Shown: positions 9,558-18,350 of the stretch, piece by piece
How the letters are laid out: every line of letters starts with the position of its first letter
Numbering within the stretch: position 1 is the first letter of the stretch
NCBI RefSeq assembly: GCF_003047105.1
Contig: NZ_CP028472.1
Span: 356,561-420,560 of the forward strand
Source: Celeribacter baekdonensis
GTDB taxonomy: Bacteria; Pseudomonadota; Alphaproteobacteria; Rhodobacterales; Rhodobacteraceae
Length of the DNA stretch: 64,000 nucleotides
Direction: 5' to 3'
Notes under the pieces: model-generated
Databases searched by the model: none
What the model saw: only the letters and a program-made list of their open reading frames with translations
What the model was told of the DNA's origin: nothing
Program-made: the position numbers and the translations under genes

Positions 9558-9587
9558 CGTCCTGACCGTCAGCGTCCTGACCGTCAG
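9558..9587. repeat. Exact 15-bp tandem duplication
   Basis: CGTCCTGACCGTCAG occurs twice back to back (9558-9572 and 9573-9587). The second copy overlaps a small inverted repeat, CCTGAC-C-GTCAGG. It lies in the intergenic space between convergent genes; a second hairpin (CTGGGGC/GCCCCAG) follows at 9598-9621. No function is evident. Confidence 0.6.
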
Positions 9588-9632
9588 GAAAGGGGCACTG
9601 GGGCCGCCTGCGCAGCCCCAGCCCGTTGTGGT

Positions 9633-9677
9633 AAAGCGTTCCGCCTTTCCCGTCTCAGGTGAAAGGCGTGACGCTTT
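9633..9677 (-). terminator. Long hairpin overlapping the BCCT gene stop codon
   Basis: AAAGCGT-NN-CGCCTTTC at 9633-9649 pairs with GAAAGGCG-NN-ACGCTTT at 9661-9677: 15 pairs with one 2-nt internal mismatch. It begins at the stop codon of the BCCT gene. There is no U-tract, so it may end the transcript with Rho or protect its 3' end. Confidence 0.45.
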
Positions 9678-11334
9678 AGTCTTTTATTTTACGCTCTGCA
9701 TGCAGGCCGCGCGCCACTGCGAAGCACATCAGCAACAACACGACGGTAAACGGCAAGCCTGTCGAGATGACCATGGATTGCAACGATTGCAGCCCGCCCG
9801 CACTCAACAACAAGACGATGGCAACAGCCCCTTCAAAGATGCACCAAAAGGCACGCTGTGGAACCGGTGCGTCCACTTTGCCACCTGCCGTGATCGTATC
9901 AATGACCAGCGACCCCGAGTCCGATGACGTGACAAAGAACACCACCACCAGAACGATCCCGACGAGCGAGGTGATCGCGCTGAGAGGCAAGACATCCAAC
10001 ATCTTGAAAAGTTTGAGTTCAAGAGAGGCGTCCTGCGCCGCCGTGTACCCATCATTGATCACCTGATAGAGAGCCGTGCCGCCAAAAACGGACATCCACA
10101 GCACACAGACCAGCGAGGGGATCAACAAAACGCAGACAACGAATTCGCGCACGGTCCGACCCCGGCTCACACGGGCGATGAACATCCCGACAAAAGGCGA
10201 CCAGCTGATCCACCAGGCCCAATAAAAGGACGTCCAACCTTGGCTAAAGTTGACATCTTCGCGCCCAATCGGGTTCGACAGCGCCGGAAGATATTCGACA
10301 TAGGCCATCAGGGAGCTGCCGAAGAGTTTGATGAGATAGGCCGTCGGCCCAATCAACAGAACAAAAACGAGCAGCAAGAACGCCAGACCCATGTTGATTT
10401 CTGACAGGATTTTGACACCGCCATCAAGCCCACGAAGCACGGAGACAAGCGCAATTGCCGTGATGCCTGAAATCAATAGCACCTCAGTGGTCGGCCCGAC
10501 GGGCAGACCGAACAATTCGTTCAGACCCGCATTGGCCTGTGTCGCGCCAAAACCCAGGGATGTTGCCAGCCCGAAAAGCGTTGCGAATACGGCCAACGTG
10601 TCAATGACATGGCCAACCCAACCCCAAACCGCATCTCCAAAAATCGGGTAAAAAGCAGATCGGATGGTGAGAGGCAGGCCCTTGTTATAGCTGAACAGCG
10701 CCAAAGCCAAAGCCACGACGGCATAAATCGCCCAAGGATGCAGGCCCCAGTGGAAAATCGTTGCAGCCATGCCAAGACGCACCGCATCCGCTTCGTTTCC
10801 AGCCGCGGCACCAAGCGGCGCCCAGTCCGTGCGCACACCGTTCTCCATCGCCGTCCCGCCCAAAGAGGACGAGAAATGGCTCATCGGTTCCGAGACACCG
10901 TAGAACATCAACCCGATGCCCATACCGGCGGCGAACAGCATCGCAAACCAGCCGATATAACTGTAGTCCGGGGTGGCCTCGGTGCCACCAAGCCGCACGT
11001 TGCCCCAGGGCGTTATGATCAGAAGAAGGCAAAAGAGCACAAAGATATTTGCGGCACCGATAAAGAACCAGTCAAAGCCTTTGGTGACTGATGAAAACAA
11101 CCAGCTAAACACGGCCCCGGACTGTTCCGGCAACGCCAGCGCGTAGAAAACAAAGGCCATGATTGCAAGGCCAGAGACCATAAAAACCGGATTGTGGATG
11201 TCGAACCCGAAAGGCCCAAGATTGCCTTCCACATTATCTTGTCCGATTTCGTAATCCGTCTCAATAATTTCAACGTCCCCTTCAGGGGAAGGGATACCTT
11301 CTGGTGTAAGGTCCTGAGGTGATTGGTCGGCCAT
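9676..11334 (-). CDS. BCCT family betaine/carnitine/choline transporter
   Basis: A 552-residue inner-membrane symporter with the usual 12 hydrophobic helices after a charged N-terminal tail of about 45 residues. GMGIG at 137-141 matches the glycine-rich segment of Na+-coupled members. Trp196, Trp201 and Tyr204 in FHWGLHPWAIYA reproduce the spacing of the BetP aromatic betaine box, and FYWAWWISWSPFVG matches its second tryptophan cluster. The substrate is therefore probably glycine betaine or a close analogue. AAAGGAGG lies four bases before the ATG at 11334. It is downstream of uspA on the same strand and converges with the demethylase gene, as the uptake arm of that pathway. Confidence 0.92.
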   Translation of the reverse strand: MADQSPQDLTPEGIPSPEGDVEIIETDYEIGQDNVEGNLGPFGFDIHNPVFMVSGLAIMAFVFYALALPEQSGAVFSWLFSSVTKGFDWFFIGAANIFVLFCLLLIITPWGNVRLGGTEATPDYSYIGWFAMLFAAGMGIGLMFYGVSEPMSHFSSSLGGTAMENGVRTDWAPLGAAAGNEADAVRLGMAATIFHWGLHPWAIYAVVALALALFSYNKGLPLTIRSAFYPIFGDAVWGWVGHVIDTLAVFATLFGLATSLGFGATQANAGLNELFGLPVGPTTEVLLISGITAIALVSVLRGLDGGVKILSEINMGLAFLLLVFVLLIGPTAYLIKLFGSSLMAYVEYLPALSNPIGREDVNFSQGWTSFYWAWWISWSPFVGMFIARVSRGRTVREFVVCVLLIPSLVCVLWMSVFGGTALYQVINDGYTAAQDASLELKLFKMLDVLPLSAITSLVGIVLVVVFFVTSSDSGSLVIDTITAGGKVDAPVPQRAFWCIFEGAVAIVLLLSAGGLQSLQSMVISTGLPFTVVLLLMCFAVARGLHAERKIKD

Positions 11335-11383
11335 AAAGCCTCCTTTCGTTCCTTTTGGAAGTGGTGATTATTTTGAAGGGGGC

Positions 11384-11800
11384 TTATTCGCGCACAAGCA
11401 TGACGGAGATGTCGCTATGTGCCGCAAGATGCGCCCCATGGCCTGACCAAATATAGTCCGTCACATTTGGCACATGTGTGGCCATCACCACGAGATCCGC
11501 CCCCAGTGTGGTGATCGCCTTTTCAAGCTCGCGATCTTTTTGAACCGCCGGATCTTGACTGACGATCATATGACTTTCGGTGTTGATGGTATATTTTTTG
11601 GCTTCCTGCTCTGCGAATGCTGCAAGTTTTGCTTCGAATTCTTTCGGCGTATGCGCGACCGAACTCGGCATTGGTGTTGTCACACCGATATAGCAAATGC
11701 TGGCATTGTGCGCCTGTGCAAGACTTCCGGCCACGCGGAGCGCCTTTTGCAATCTGTCCACATGGGATATGTCGATTGGCACGACTATTTTCTTAAACAT
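11384..11800 (-). CDS. Universal stress protein (UspA family)
   Basis: A 138-residue single-domain Usp. The N-terminal strand MFKKIVVPIDIS and the C-terminal GADLVVMATHVPNV ... SGHGAHLAAHSDISVML carry the family's nucleotide-binding pattern, though the glycine spacing is looser than in ATP-binding members. I chose the ATG at 11800, preceded by AAAGGAGAG; a longer ORF from 11848 adds unrelated residues. It lies 49 bp upstream of the BCCT gene and is likely co-transcribed. In Halomonas the Usp-like TeaD regulates an adjacent osmolyte transporter, so a regulatory role on this carrier is a reasonable inference. Confidence 0.85.
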   Translation of the reverse strand: MFKKIVVPIDISHVDRLQKALRVAGSLAQAHNASICYIGVTTPMPSSVAHTPKEFEAKLAAFAEQEAKKYTINTESHMIVSQDPAVQKDRELEKAITTLGADLVVMATHVPNVTDYIWSGHGAHLAAHSDISVMLVRE

Positions 11801-11902
11801 TGTCTCTCCTTTATTGCTTGTCATCTCCCCGCATCGGCTAAGCGACACATGCGCCCGATAATCCCCGGGTAACTTCTGCCCGGTACAGGATCAAGGAAAC
11901 TA

Positions 11903-11917
11903 CCCACCAATGGTGGG
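11903..11917. promoter_or_regulatory. Palindrome CCCACCA-A-TGGTGGG upstream of uspA-BCCT
   Basis: A perfect 7-1-7 palindrome centred about 110 bp upstream of the uspA start, in the 297-bp gap 11801-12097 that must hold the promoter of the uspA-BCCT operon. It has no T-tract, so an operator is more likely than a terminator. Apart from a weak inverted repeat CTGAGC/GCTCAG at 12007-12034, I see nothing else in the gap. Confidence 0.4.
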
Positions 11918-12097
11918 CACCCAGAACGGCCGTCATGCAGAACAAGTCTTACATTTTTCAGGCCAATCAGCAAATGAGATGTCAGATAAATTCAAACGCC
12001 TGCGCTCTGAGCCCACCGGATAACCTGTGCTCAGGGCATGATCCAAACGCGTACAGTGTTTTGGAAATCCGTCCGATCGGAGGAACAGAAGATGCCG

Positions 12098-13050
12098 TCA
12101 GTTCCCCGCCGCGTCATGGACAAGCGCCTCAGCCAGCGCCATGTCAAGCACCGCATGGGTCACATACCCCCGCGCAAAGCGGCACGCGTGGCGGCGTGTT
12201 TGTGCAATCCGCTGACCACCAAAAGCCCAGACATATTGCGCAACGCCACCTGATCGGCACCGATCATCCGCTTGTCCAAATCGCCCAAAACCGGCGCGCC
12301 CTGCGCGTCAATGAACCGTCCCGCAATGATGCCCACCGCACCCTTGGCAACATAGTCGGCAATGTCGGTTTTTGTGGCGATGTTGAACTGCACCACATGG
12401 GTGTCTTCGGTACAGGGGCTGAGCGAATAAATCGCTTTGTTGCAGTCTTTCAGGTGAGTCAGTTGTTCCGCAATGATCGGCTCGGCGCGCAACTTTTCGG
12501 CCAATCCCGCCTCAGAGCAAACCGCAGGGGCGTTCAGGTTGATACATTGCGCCGAAAGCCGTCGTGCGATCTCGGTGGTACAGCTTTCACAGGTCGGCAA
12601 AAGCGGATTGGCCAAGGAACCGATGAGCTGACGCACCACCAGATTTTGGATCGGCCACCATGGCACCCGTTCGGAGACAAAGGACACGGTTTGTCCCCAA
12701 CTCACGCCAAGCGTATCGCCCGGCGCGACAAAATCCGGCAAAAACTGCGCCGCCGCTTCGCAGACCTGCTGCATCGTTTCGACCGCGTTGATCTCTTCGG
12801 GCACCACAAAGGCACTCTCAAGACCAAATTTTTCACACAGAGCATCGGCCAATTCATTGACCCGAAAATGCATCCCGGAAATCTTGACCCCCACGATCTG
12901 CCGCTCCCGCGCCAGCCGCAGATAGGTCACGACCGTGGGCCGCGACAGGTTCATTTTCTTGGCGATTTCACCCTGATTGAGCCCTTTGATATAATAGAGC
13001 CACGCCGTTTCTGCGACGGTGCGATCAGAGGGATGATTGGCGCGGGCCAT
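12098..13050 (-). CDS. SorC/DeoR-type sugar-binding transcriptional regulator, frameshifted near C-terminus
   Basis: About 317 residues when repaired. An N-terminal winged helix-turn-helix (NQGEIAKKMNLSRPTVVTYL, about 25-45) precedes a SorC sugar-phosphate-binding domain (DTLGVSWGQTV; GIIAGRFIDAQG). The raw frame stops early at AALRGGM. Adding one G to the five-base run at 12167-12171 continues it as YVTHAVLDMALAEALVHDAA and a stop at 12098, the expected end of the family. GGAG precedes the ATG at 13050. It is the last gene of the polyol operon and relatives such as EryD repress such operons until a phosphorylated intermediate appears. The inverted repeat at 21541-21576 is its probable operator. 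Confidence 0.85.
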
Positions 13051-13088
13051 GGTGGCGTGCTCCTGCGAAAATTGCGGGTCGGCGTAAA

Positions 13089-14096
13089 TTAGACGGACAG
13101 AGCGGCGGCGTCAAAGCGCAACACATCCGCCGTGATCTGAATGTCGTCGGCCAAGGGGCGGTCTGGCCGCAGCCCCAGGGTTTCCAGATCGCCGTGATAG
13201 CCTTTGACCGCCTCTTCGGGTGAGACTTCGCCATCGGCAACCACCCGCATCCATTGGATCAGGCGACATTGATCTTCGGCTTGATTGATTTTGCGCCCAA
13301 ACAGCGCCAAGCGTGCGCCATAGCGTTCGGATTGTGCAATCAATTCAAAGGTATCGCGATGGGTTGCGCCCGCCCCACCCAACACACCGACCACCATCGA
13401 AGGATCATGCACGGCCAGCTCTTCCATCGCTTTCGGGCCATTATAGGCGACCTTCAAAAACTCGGGGCGCTCAGTGGAGGTCAGGCTCGACATCAGACGA
13501 ATGATGCAATCGGTGACATAGGCCCCAACTTCGGCCTCGCCCACCGCACCCGGCACATTGGGATTAAACACCTCAAGAAAATGCGCCACACCCGCCGCGC
13601 GGGTCTCCCGACGAAAGGCGGCATAGGCCTCCAACGCGCGAGCATCCGCTTCGGTGTCATTGTTAAAGGTCAGCGAATAAAGGCACAAATCCGCCGGAGC
13701 AAAGGCCAGATTGGCCCCTCGATACGGGCGCGACGGCGTTTGGGCATAGCCCGCGTGGCGCACATTGGCCCAGACACAGGTGGTTTCATTGGCCCGAAAC
13801 GCCGGTTGAATGGCCCGCCCATCAAAGGCCCCACTGGTGGCCAAAACGTCCATATTTCCGGCAGAGGTCAGCATGATGTCGACCACATCCTGATCAATCA
13901 CCTTGCGGATTTGATCGAGGAATTCAGGCCGCGTGCGTGCGCCAACGATATTCCCGTTCGCATCGCGGCGCGGTCCGGTGGCCGGCACCCCGCCGGTGAC
14001 ATCAGCATCCTTGGCATCCGCGATCATGTAGTCGCCTTTGCGGCCCATACCCGCGCGCAGGCGGGCCAGTTTTTCACTATAGCGTGTCGTCGTCAT
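13089..14096 (-). CDS. Putative class I aldolase-like TIM-barrel protein
   Basis: A 335-residue soluble protein that I place only loosely, in the DhnA/DeoC-type class I aldolase superfamily. FLKVAYNGP has a Lys (215) in a likely Schiff-base position, and MVVGVLGGAGATHRDTFEL followed by ALFGRKINQAED resembles the phosphate-binding end of these barrels. It would cleave a phosphorylated ketose. The ATG at 14096 lies four bases after the stop of the ABC ATPase gene, so it belongs to the polyol operon and may split the product of the kinase and dehydrogenase. An alternative is an isomerase or a non-catalytic barrel. Confidence 0.55.
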   Translation of the reverse strand: MTTTRYSEKLARLRAGMGRKGDYMIADAKDADVTGGVPATGPRRDANGNIVGARTRPEFLDQIRKVIDQDVVDIMLTSAGNMDVLATSGAFDGRAIQPAFRANETTCVWANVRHAGYAQTPSRPYRGANLAFAPADLCLYSLTFNNDTEADARALEAYAAFRRETRAAGVAHFLEVFNPNVPGAVGEAEVGAYVTDCIIRLMSSLTSTERPEFLKVAYNGPKAMEELAVHDPSMVVGVLGGAGATHRDTFELIAQSERYGARLALFGRKINQAEDQCRLIQWMRVVADGEVSPEEAVKGYHGDLETLGLRPDRPLADDIQITADVLRFDAAALSV

Positions 14097-14100
14097 TGGA

Positions 14101-15180
14101 TCAGTCCTTGCGCAGGCTGCGACCCGTTTTCGGGTCAAAAACGTGGATATGGTCGGGGCGAATGGCGAAATGGACGGTGTCGCCGATCGACAGATCGCGA
14201 AACCCTTGGGTGACAAAGGAAATTTCGGCCCCGTCCACCTCAGTGATCACCTGGCCTTCGGCCCCCATATTTTCGACCAAAACCACCTCGCCGGTGAGTG
14301 CATTGGCACTGCCCGGCGCGCAAAGATCCATACGCGCGGGGCGCAGGCCCAATTCGACCTCTTGGCCTGGTTTCAGGCTTGGAAACTCCGCCTCGGACAG
14401 CTGCATGCGGATGCTGCCAGCGCAAGCAATCAGCCCCGCTTCGAGCTTGGCGGTGACAAAATTCATTGCCGGGGTGCCGATGAAATCCGCGACAAAGCGC
14501 GAGGCGGGCCGTTCAAAAATCTCGTCCGGCGTGCCCATTTGTTCGATCATCCCGTCGCGCATCAACACGATACGGTCAGCAATGGTCATGGCCTCAAGCT
14601 GATCATGAGTCACAAAAATCGTCGTGGTTTTGAGCTTGAGATGCATCCGGCGAATTTCGGTCCGCAGTTTCTCACGCAACTTGGCATCAAGGTTGGACAG
14701 CGGTTCGTCAAACAAAAACACCTTTGGCGTTTTGATCATCGCGCGGGCCATGGCGACCCGTTGCTGTTGTCCGCCGGAGAGGTTTTTGGGCCGCCGGTCC
14801 AAGAAGTTTTCAAGCCCCAAAACCTCCGCCACCTGTTTGAGACGCGGGGCGATGTCGGCCTTAGATACGCCCTGACGACGCAGGCCAAAGGTGATGTTGT
14901 CCGCCACGCTCATATGCGGATAAAGCGCGTAGCTTTGAAACACCATCGCCACGCCGCGCTCGCCCGGAGGCATGTCGGTGACATCGGTGCCACCAATTTC
15001 GATACGCCCGCCAGTGACCTCCTCTAACCCCGCAATCATCCGTAACATGGTCGATTTGCCACAGCCGGAGGGGCCGAGAAAGACCACGAACTCATGGTTC
15101 GGAATGTCGAGGTTGAGACCGCTGATGACGGGGTGAGCGCCATAGGATTTTACGATGTCGGTACAGTGGATATGTGCCAT
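14101..15180 (-). CDS. ABC transporter ATP-binding protein, UgpC/MalK type
   Basis: A 359-residue carbohydrate-importer ATPase with Walker A (GPSGCGKST), Q-loop (VFQSYALYPHMS), signature LSGGQQQRVAMARAM, Walker B (VFLFDEPLSNLDAKLR) and the switch His (FVTHDQLEA), then an OB/TOBE regulatory domain ending in PDHIHVFDPKTG. This is the CUT1 sugar-importer type. It lies ten bases after the MalG-type permease gene and four before the aldolase-like gene. The solute is probably a sugar alcohol given the adjoining kinase and dehydrogenase. Confidence 0.92.
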   Translation of the reverse strand: MAHIHCTDIVKSYGAHPVISGLNLDIPNHEFVVFLGPSGCGKSTMLRMIAGLEEVTGGRIEIGGTDVTDMPPGERGVAMVFQSYALYPHMSVADNITFGLRRQGVSKADIAPRLKQVAEVLGLENFLDRRPKNLSGGQQQRVAMARAMIKTPKVFLFDEPLSNLDAKLREKLRTEIRRMHLKLKTTTIFVTHDQLEAMTIADRIVLMRDGMIEQMGTPDEIFERPASRFVADFIGTPAMNFVTAKLEAGLIACAGSIRMQLSEAEFPSLKPGQEVELGLRPARMDLCAPGSANALTGEVVLVENMGAEGQVITEVDGAEISFVTQGFRDLSIGDTVHFAIRPDHIHVFDPKTGRSLRKD

Positions 15181-15189
15181 TGAAGTGTC

Positions 15190-16005
15190 CTATTTCGGGC
15201 CGCTGCGGACCATGGTGTTGAGCAGCCCCATGAGCAGGCCGATGAATACGAGGGGAGGCAAAACAAGAAGAACGGTCGCGGCGTTGATCACGCCCCACGG
15301 AACTTCTTTGCCAAGCGATGTGATCGAGGCGGCCACCACCGGAAGCGTGGCGTTTTGGGCGGCCAAAGTGAGCGCCAGCAACAGCTCGTTCCAGACCAGC
15401 ACAAAGGTAAAGACCAGCGCGCCAAACAACGAGGGTGCGGCCAGCGGCAAGGAAAAGCGCCAAAACACTTCGGCCGGACCACAGCCTTCCATGGCGGCGG
15501 CTTCTTCGATGTCATGCGGCACCCGTTCAAATGCCGGCACAGCCAACCAGATCACGGTTGAAATCGTGGTGATCAGATAGACCAAGATCAGGCCAAAGAG
15601 CGTGTCATAGATGCCAAGATCAAGGTAGATCACGATGAACGGGATCGCGATGGCGACGGGTGGCATGAAGCGCAGCGAGAGCACAAAGAATTGCACATCA
15701 TCGCCCCAACGCCGGGCGTGGCGCGCCAAACTATGCGCCGCCGGAATGCCAAGCAAAGCGCCGATCAACACAGAGGCCGAGACCACGATCACCGAATGCA
15801 TCAACCCATCCCGGATCGTCGGGTTGCGCAGGATGGTGGCAAAATTGTCCAAGGTCGGTTCAAAGATCAGCTTTGGCACCGGGGTGACGATGTCGCGCAA
15901 CTCTTTGAACGCCCCCAAAACGGTCCACAGGATTGGCCCCAAGGCAACGATAATCAACAGCCCAAGTAGGGCCCGCGTCAGAGTGGTGGAAATCAGTTTG
16001 CCCAT
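15190..16005 (-). CDS. ABC sugar transporter permease, MalG type
   Basis: A 271-residue inner-membrane protein with six predicted helices. The EAA loop EEAAAMEGCGPAEVFWRFSL (about residues 190-210) is where the ATPase docks. It starts 13 bp inside the end of the MalF-type gene, indicating translational coupling and a heterodimeric channel. It belongs to the CUT1 family of carbohydrate importers. Confidence 0.92.
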   Translation of the reverse strand: MGKLISTTLTRALLGLLIIVALGPILWTVLGAFKELRDIVTPVPKLIFEPTLDNFATILRNPTIRDGLMHSVIVVSASVLIGALLGIPAAHSLARHARRWGDDVQFFVLSLRFMPPVAIAIPFIVIYLDLGIYDTLFGLILVYLITTISTVIWLAVPAFERVPHDIEEAAAMEGCGPAEVFWRFSLPLAAPSLFGALVFTFVLVWNELLLALTLAAQNATLPVVAASITSLGKEVPWGVINAATVLLVLPPLVFIGLLMGLLNTMVRSGPK

Positions 16006-16865
16006 TTTTTCCCCGCTTTCCAGATGATGGTGAAGGCCACTGTCGTCACGATCAGCAACAGGATGGACATCGCTGAGGCATAGGAAATCCGACCGCCCAT
16101 ATTGATCCCCATTTGATAGGCATAAAGGTCCAGCGTCTCGGTCGCCGTGCCGGGTCCGCCGCCTGTCATCACAAAGATCAAATCAAAGGAGCGCAGGCTT
16201 TCGACCGCTTTCACAAGCGCCAAACTGATCAGCGGACCTTTGAGCATCGGCAGAGTGATATAGGCATGGATTTCCCAAGTGCGCGCATTGTCGAGCTTGG
16301 CGGCTTCGACCGGGTCGCGCGGCAGGGTTTCCATCAATTTGAGCAGAATGACGGTGAAAAACAGCCCCCATTGCCAGATGTCGACGATGGCCACTGAGAC
16401 GAGCGCCAAGGACGGATCGGCCAGGAATTCGACGGGGCCGATGCCCACCAGACTGAGCAGATAATTGATCGCCCCCAAGGACGGGGAATAGAGAAACCGC
16501 CAGATGAACGCCGCCGCCACGCGCGGTAAAAGCACCGGCACGAGGAAGGCGAAACAGATCAAATTGCGCCAAAGCGGCTTTTTCACCGTCTCAAAGATCA
16601 GCACCGCCAAAAGCAGAGCCACAACCAATGTGCCGGTCACTGTCACCAGCTCCCAAAGTGCTGAGATTTCCAACGCATTGAAAAACCGATGATCGCGCAA
16701 CAGACGCAAAAAGTTATAGGCGCCGACAAATTCGTAATCGGGCGAGCGCAACGTGCGGTTCATAAGCGCGAACCACACCGCCCCGGCAATCGAGACCACT
16801 GCCAGCGTGGCCAACAGGCCGATGGCGGGCACGAGCGACAGGATGACGAACCTTTTTCGGGTCAT
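15993..16865 (-). CDS. ABC sugar transporter permease, MalF type
   Basis: A 290-residue inner-membrane permease with six predicted helices and the EAA motif VEAAKLDNARTWEIHAYITL. Pairing with the overlapping MalG-type gene makes the channel of the polyol importer. I chose the ATG at 16865 (AAAGGACATGTC upstream), giving MTRKRFVILSLVPA; the longer frame from 16913 adds an unlikely basic leader. A stable stem-loop lies between it and the binding-protein gene upstream. Confidence 0.9.
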   Translation of the reverse strand: MTRKRFVILSLVPAIGLLATLAVVSIAGAVWFALMNRTLRSPDYEFVGAYNFLRLLRDHRFFNALEISALWELVTVTGTLVVALLLAVLIFETVKKPLWRNLICFAFLVPVLLPRVAAAFIWRFLYSPSLGAINYLLSLVGIGPVEFLADPSLALVSVAIVDIWQWGLFFTVILLKLMETLPRDPVEAAKLDNARTWEIHAYITLPMLKGPLISLALVKAVESLRSFDLIFVMTGGGPGTATETLDLYAYQMGINMGGRISYASAMSILLLIVTTVAFTIIWKAGKKWAN

Positions 16866-16991
16866 GACATGTCCTTTAAAGCGTTGCGCGGCAAATCTTG
16901 GCGCGAAACGCATGTAACCTATTGATGTTGTGTGCGTTTCGGCACTGATCCAATCTGGAGAACATGCCGAAACGCTTTGGGACTAAGGGAA

Positions 16992-17018
16992 CCGCCGCAC
17001 AGATCTCCTGTGCGGCGG
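16992..17018 (-). other. Stem-loop between binding-protein and permease genes
   Basis: A perfect 11-bp stem (CCGCCGCACAG/CTGTGCGGCGG) with a 5-nt loop, starting 13 bp after the binding-protein stop, without a U-tract. Such hairpins often protect the binding-protein part of the message and reduce permease expression. Confidence 0.6.
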
Positions 17019-17030
17019 CAAGAGATCGCG

Positions 17031-18308
17031 TTATTTGACGCGCATCAGGCTTTCTTCGGCGAAAAACGCGGCTTCATCCAAGGCCGCTTGAACATCGTCA
17101 CGGGTGCCCGCAAAGAGTTCCTCAAGCGTCAGGCCAAGCGTATCCCCGATTTCCGGCCAAACCGGGCTTGCCATGATCAACAGGCTGGTTTTCGGACCCG
17201 TGTCCAACAGCGCATCAATGTATTCTTGCGGCACGAGGGCTTTGAACCCGTCGCTTTGCAAGGTGGACACACGGCCAATGTCGGAGGCAATCCCAGCGGC
17301 AAGCCGGCTTTGTTCCATCTCTTTCGAGGTGGCCCAGCCAACAAAATCGCCCGCGATTGTTTTGGCACAGTCTTCCGCAGCGCCGGATTTCGACACGGCC
17401 CAGCCATGCGACCAGCCCGCAGACGGCAGCGGATCAGGCGGCGGGGCATAGCCGACTTTGCCAACGATGGACGATTTTTCCGGGTCTTCCATCCAGGGGC
17501 CAAACACATCGGATTCGATCAAGATCGCCACCTGACCGCCGCGGAATGCCTCAACGGAATCGGACCAGTTGAACGTCGCCACGCCGGGAGGCGAGGACTG
17601 CATCATATCCATGTAAACTTCGGTCGCTTTCACCCCCGCCTCAGAGTTGAACGCAGGCATATCCCCGTCAAGCCATTCGCCCCCTTCGGCGCGGAAAAAC
17701 GGCGTCCAGCGCCACACGTTCATGCCGGAGCCGCGTTGGCCGCGGGCCGACCATCCATAGACACCGCCCTCAGGATCGTTGAGCGCCTTGACCGCTGCGA
17801 CCAATTCATCAAGCGTTTTCGGCACCGCAATGCCTTTGGCCTCCAACAGGTCCTTGCGGTACATCATGACGTCGCCGCCACCCACAAAAGGCGCGAAATA
17901 TTGCACGCCATCGACCGTGGCGACATTGCTCAAATCGGTGCGGAAATCGGCCAAATCATAGCTTTCAGGCACCACGTCCGCGAGCGGATAAATCCAGTCG
18001 GCGGAGACATATTCGGCCAAATTGGCCTCGTCGATATAGATCACTTGATAGGAGCCGGCCCCAGTGGAGGCATCAAGGCGTGCTTTGGCGCGCCGCTCGT
18101 TTTCCCCCAACATGGTGATTTTCACCTCAGTGCCCCATTTGTCATTGAATTCAGACAGATGAGCATCAAGTGCGGTGACTGCGGGCATGCCCTGAGCAAT
18201 CACATTGAGCGCTGGCAATTCGCCTTTACAGGCCATGCTATCCTGCGCGTAGCCTTGCGTGGCCAGCGCACAGAGCGCGGTTCCAAACAAAAGATGTGTC
18301 TTTCGCAT
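17031..18308 (-). CDS. ABC transporter sugar-binding protein (solute-binding family 1)
   Basis: A 425-residue periplasmic protein. MRKTHLLFGTALCALATQGYA is a signal peptide with a QGYA-Q cleavage site. The mature part shows the family pattern: EFNDKWGTEVKITML near the N-terminus, TLDELVAAVKALND, and AGWSHGWAVSKSGAAEDCA in the C-lobe. GGGAGG precedes the ATG at 18308. It captures the solute for the MalF/MalG/MalK-type importer downstream. With a FGGY kinase and a GlpD-type dehydrogenase upstream, a sugar alcohol is the likely ligand; the sequence alone does not name it. Confidence 0.9.
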   Translation of the reverse strand: MRKTHLLFGTALCALATQGYAQDSMACKGELPALNVIAQGMPAVTALDAHLSEFNDKWGTEVKITMLGENERRAKARLDASTGAGSYQVIYIDEANLAEYVSADWIYPLADVVPESYDLADFRTDLSNVATVDGVQYFAPFVGGGDVMMYRKDLLEAKGIAVPKTLDELVAAVKALNDPEGGVYGWSARGQRGSGMNVWRWTPFFRAEGGEWLDGDMPAFNSEAGVKATEVYMDMMQSSPPGVATFNWSDSVEAFRGGQVAILIESDVFGPWMEDPEKSSIVGKVGYAPPPDPLPSAGWSHGWAVSKSGAAEDCAKTIAGDFVGWATSKEMEQSRLAAGIASDIGRVSTLQSDGFKALVPQEYIDALLDTGPKTSLLIMASPVWPEIGDTLGLTLEELFAGTRDDVQAALDEAAFFAEESLMRVK

Positions 18309-18350
18309 TTTCTTTCCTCCCTGGTGTTTCTTTTGAACGTTTGACCCGGG

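Noticed and set aside
9558..9587. Remnant of a mobile element
   Set aside because: Only two 15-bp units, with no terminal repeats or transposase nearby.
11935..13092. 385-residue plus-strand open frame covering the gap 11935-12097
   Set aside because: Mostly antisense to the SorC gene; the part in the gap has no start signal or known motif.
16932..18344. 470-residue plus-strand open frame
   Set aside because: Antisense to the sugar-binding protein gene; no domain visible.
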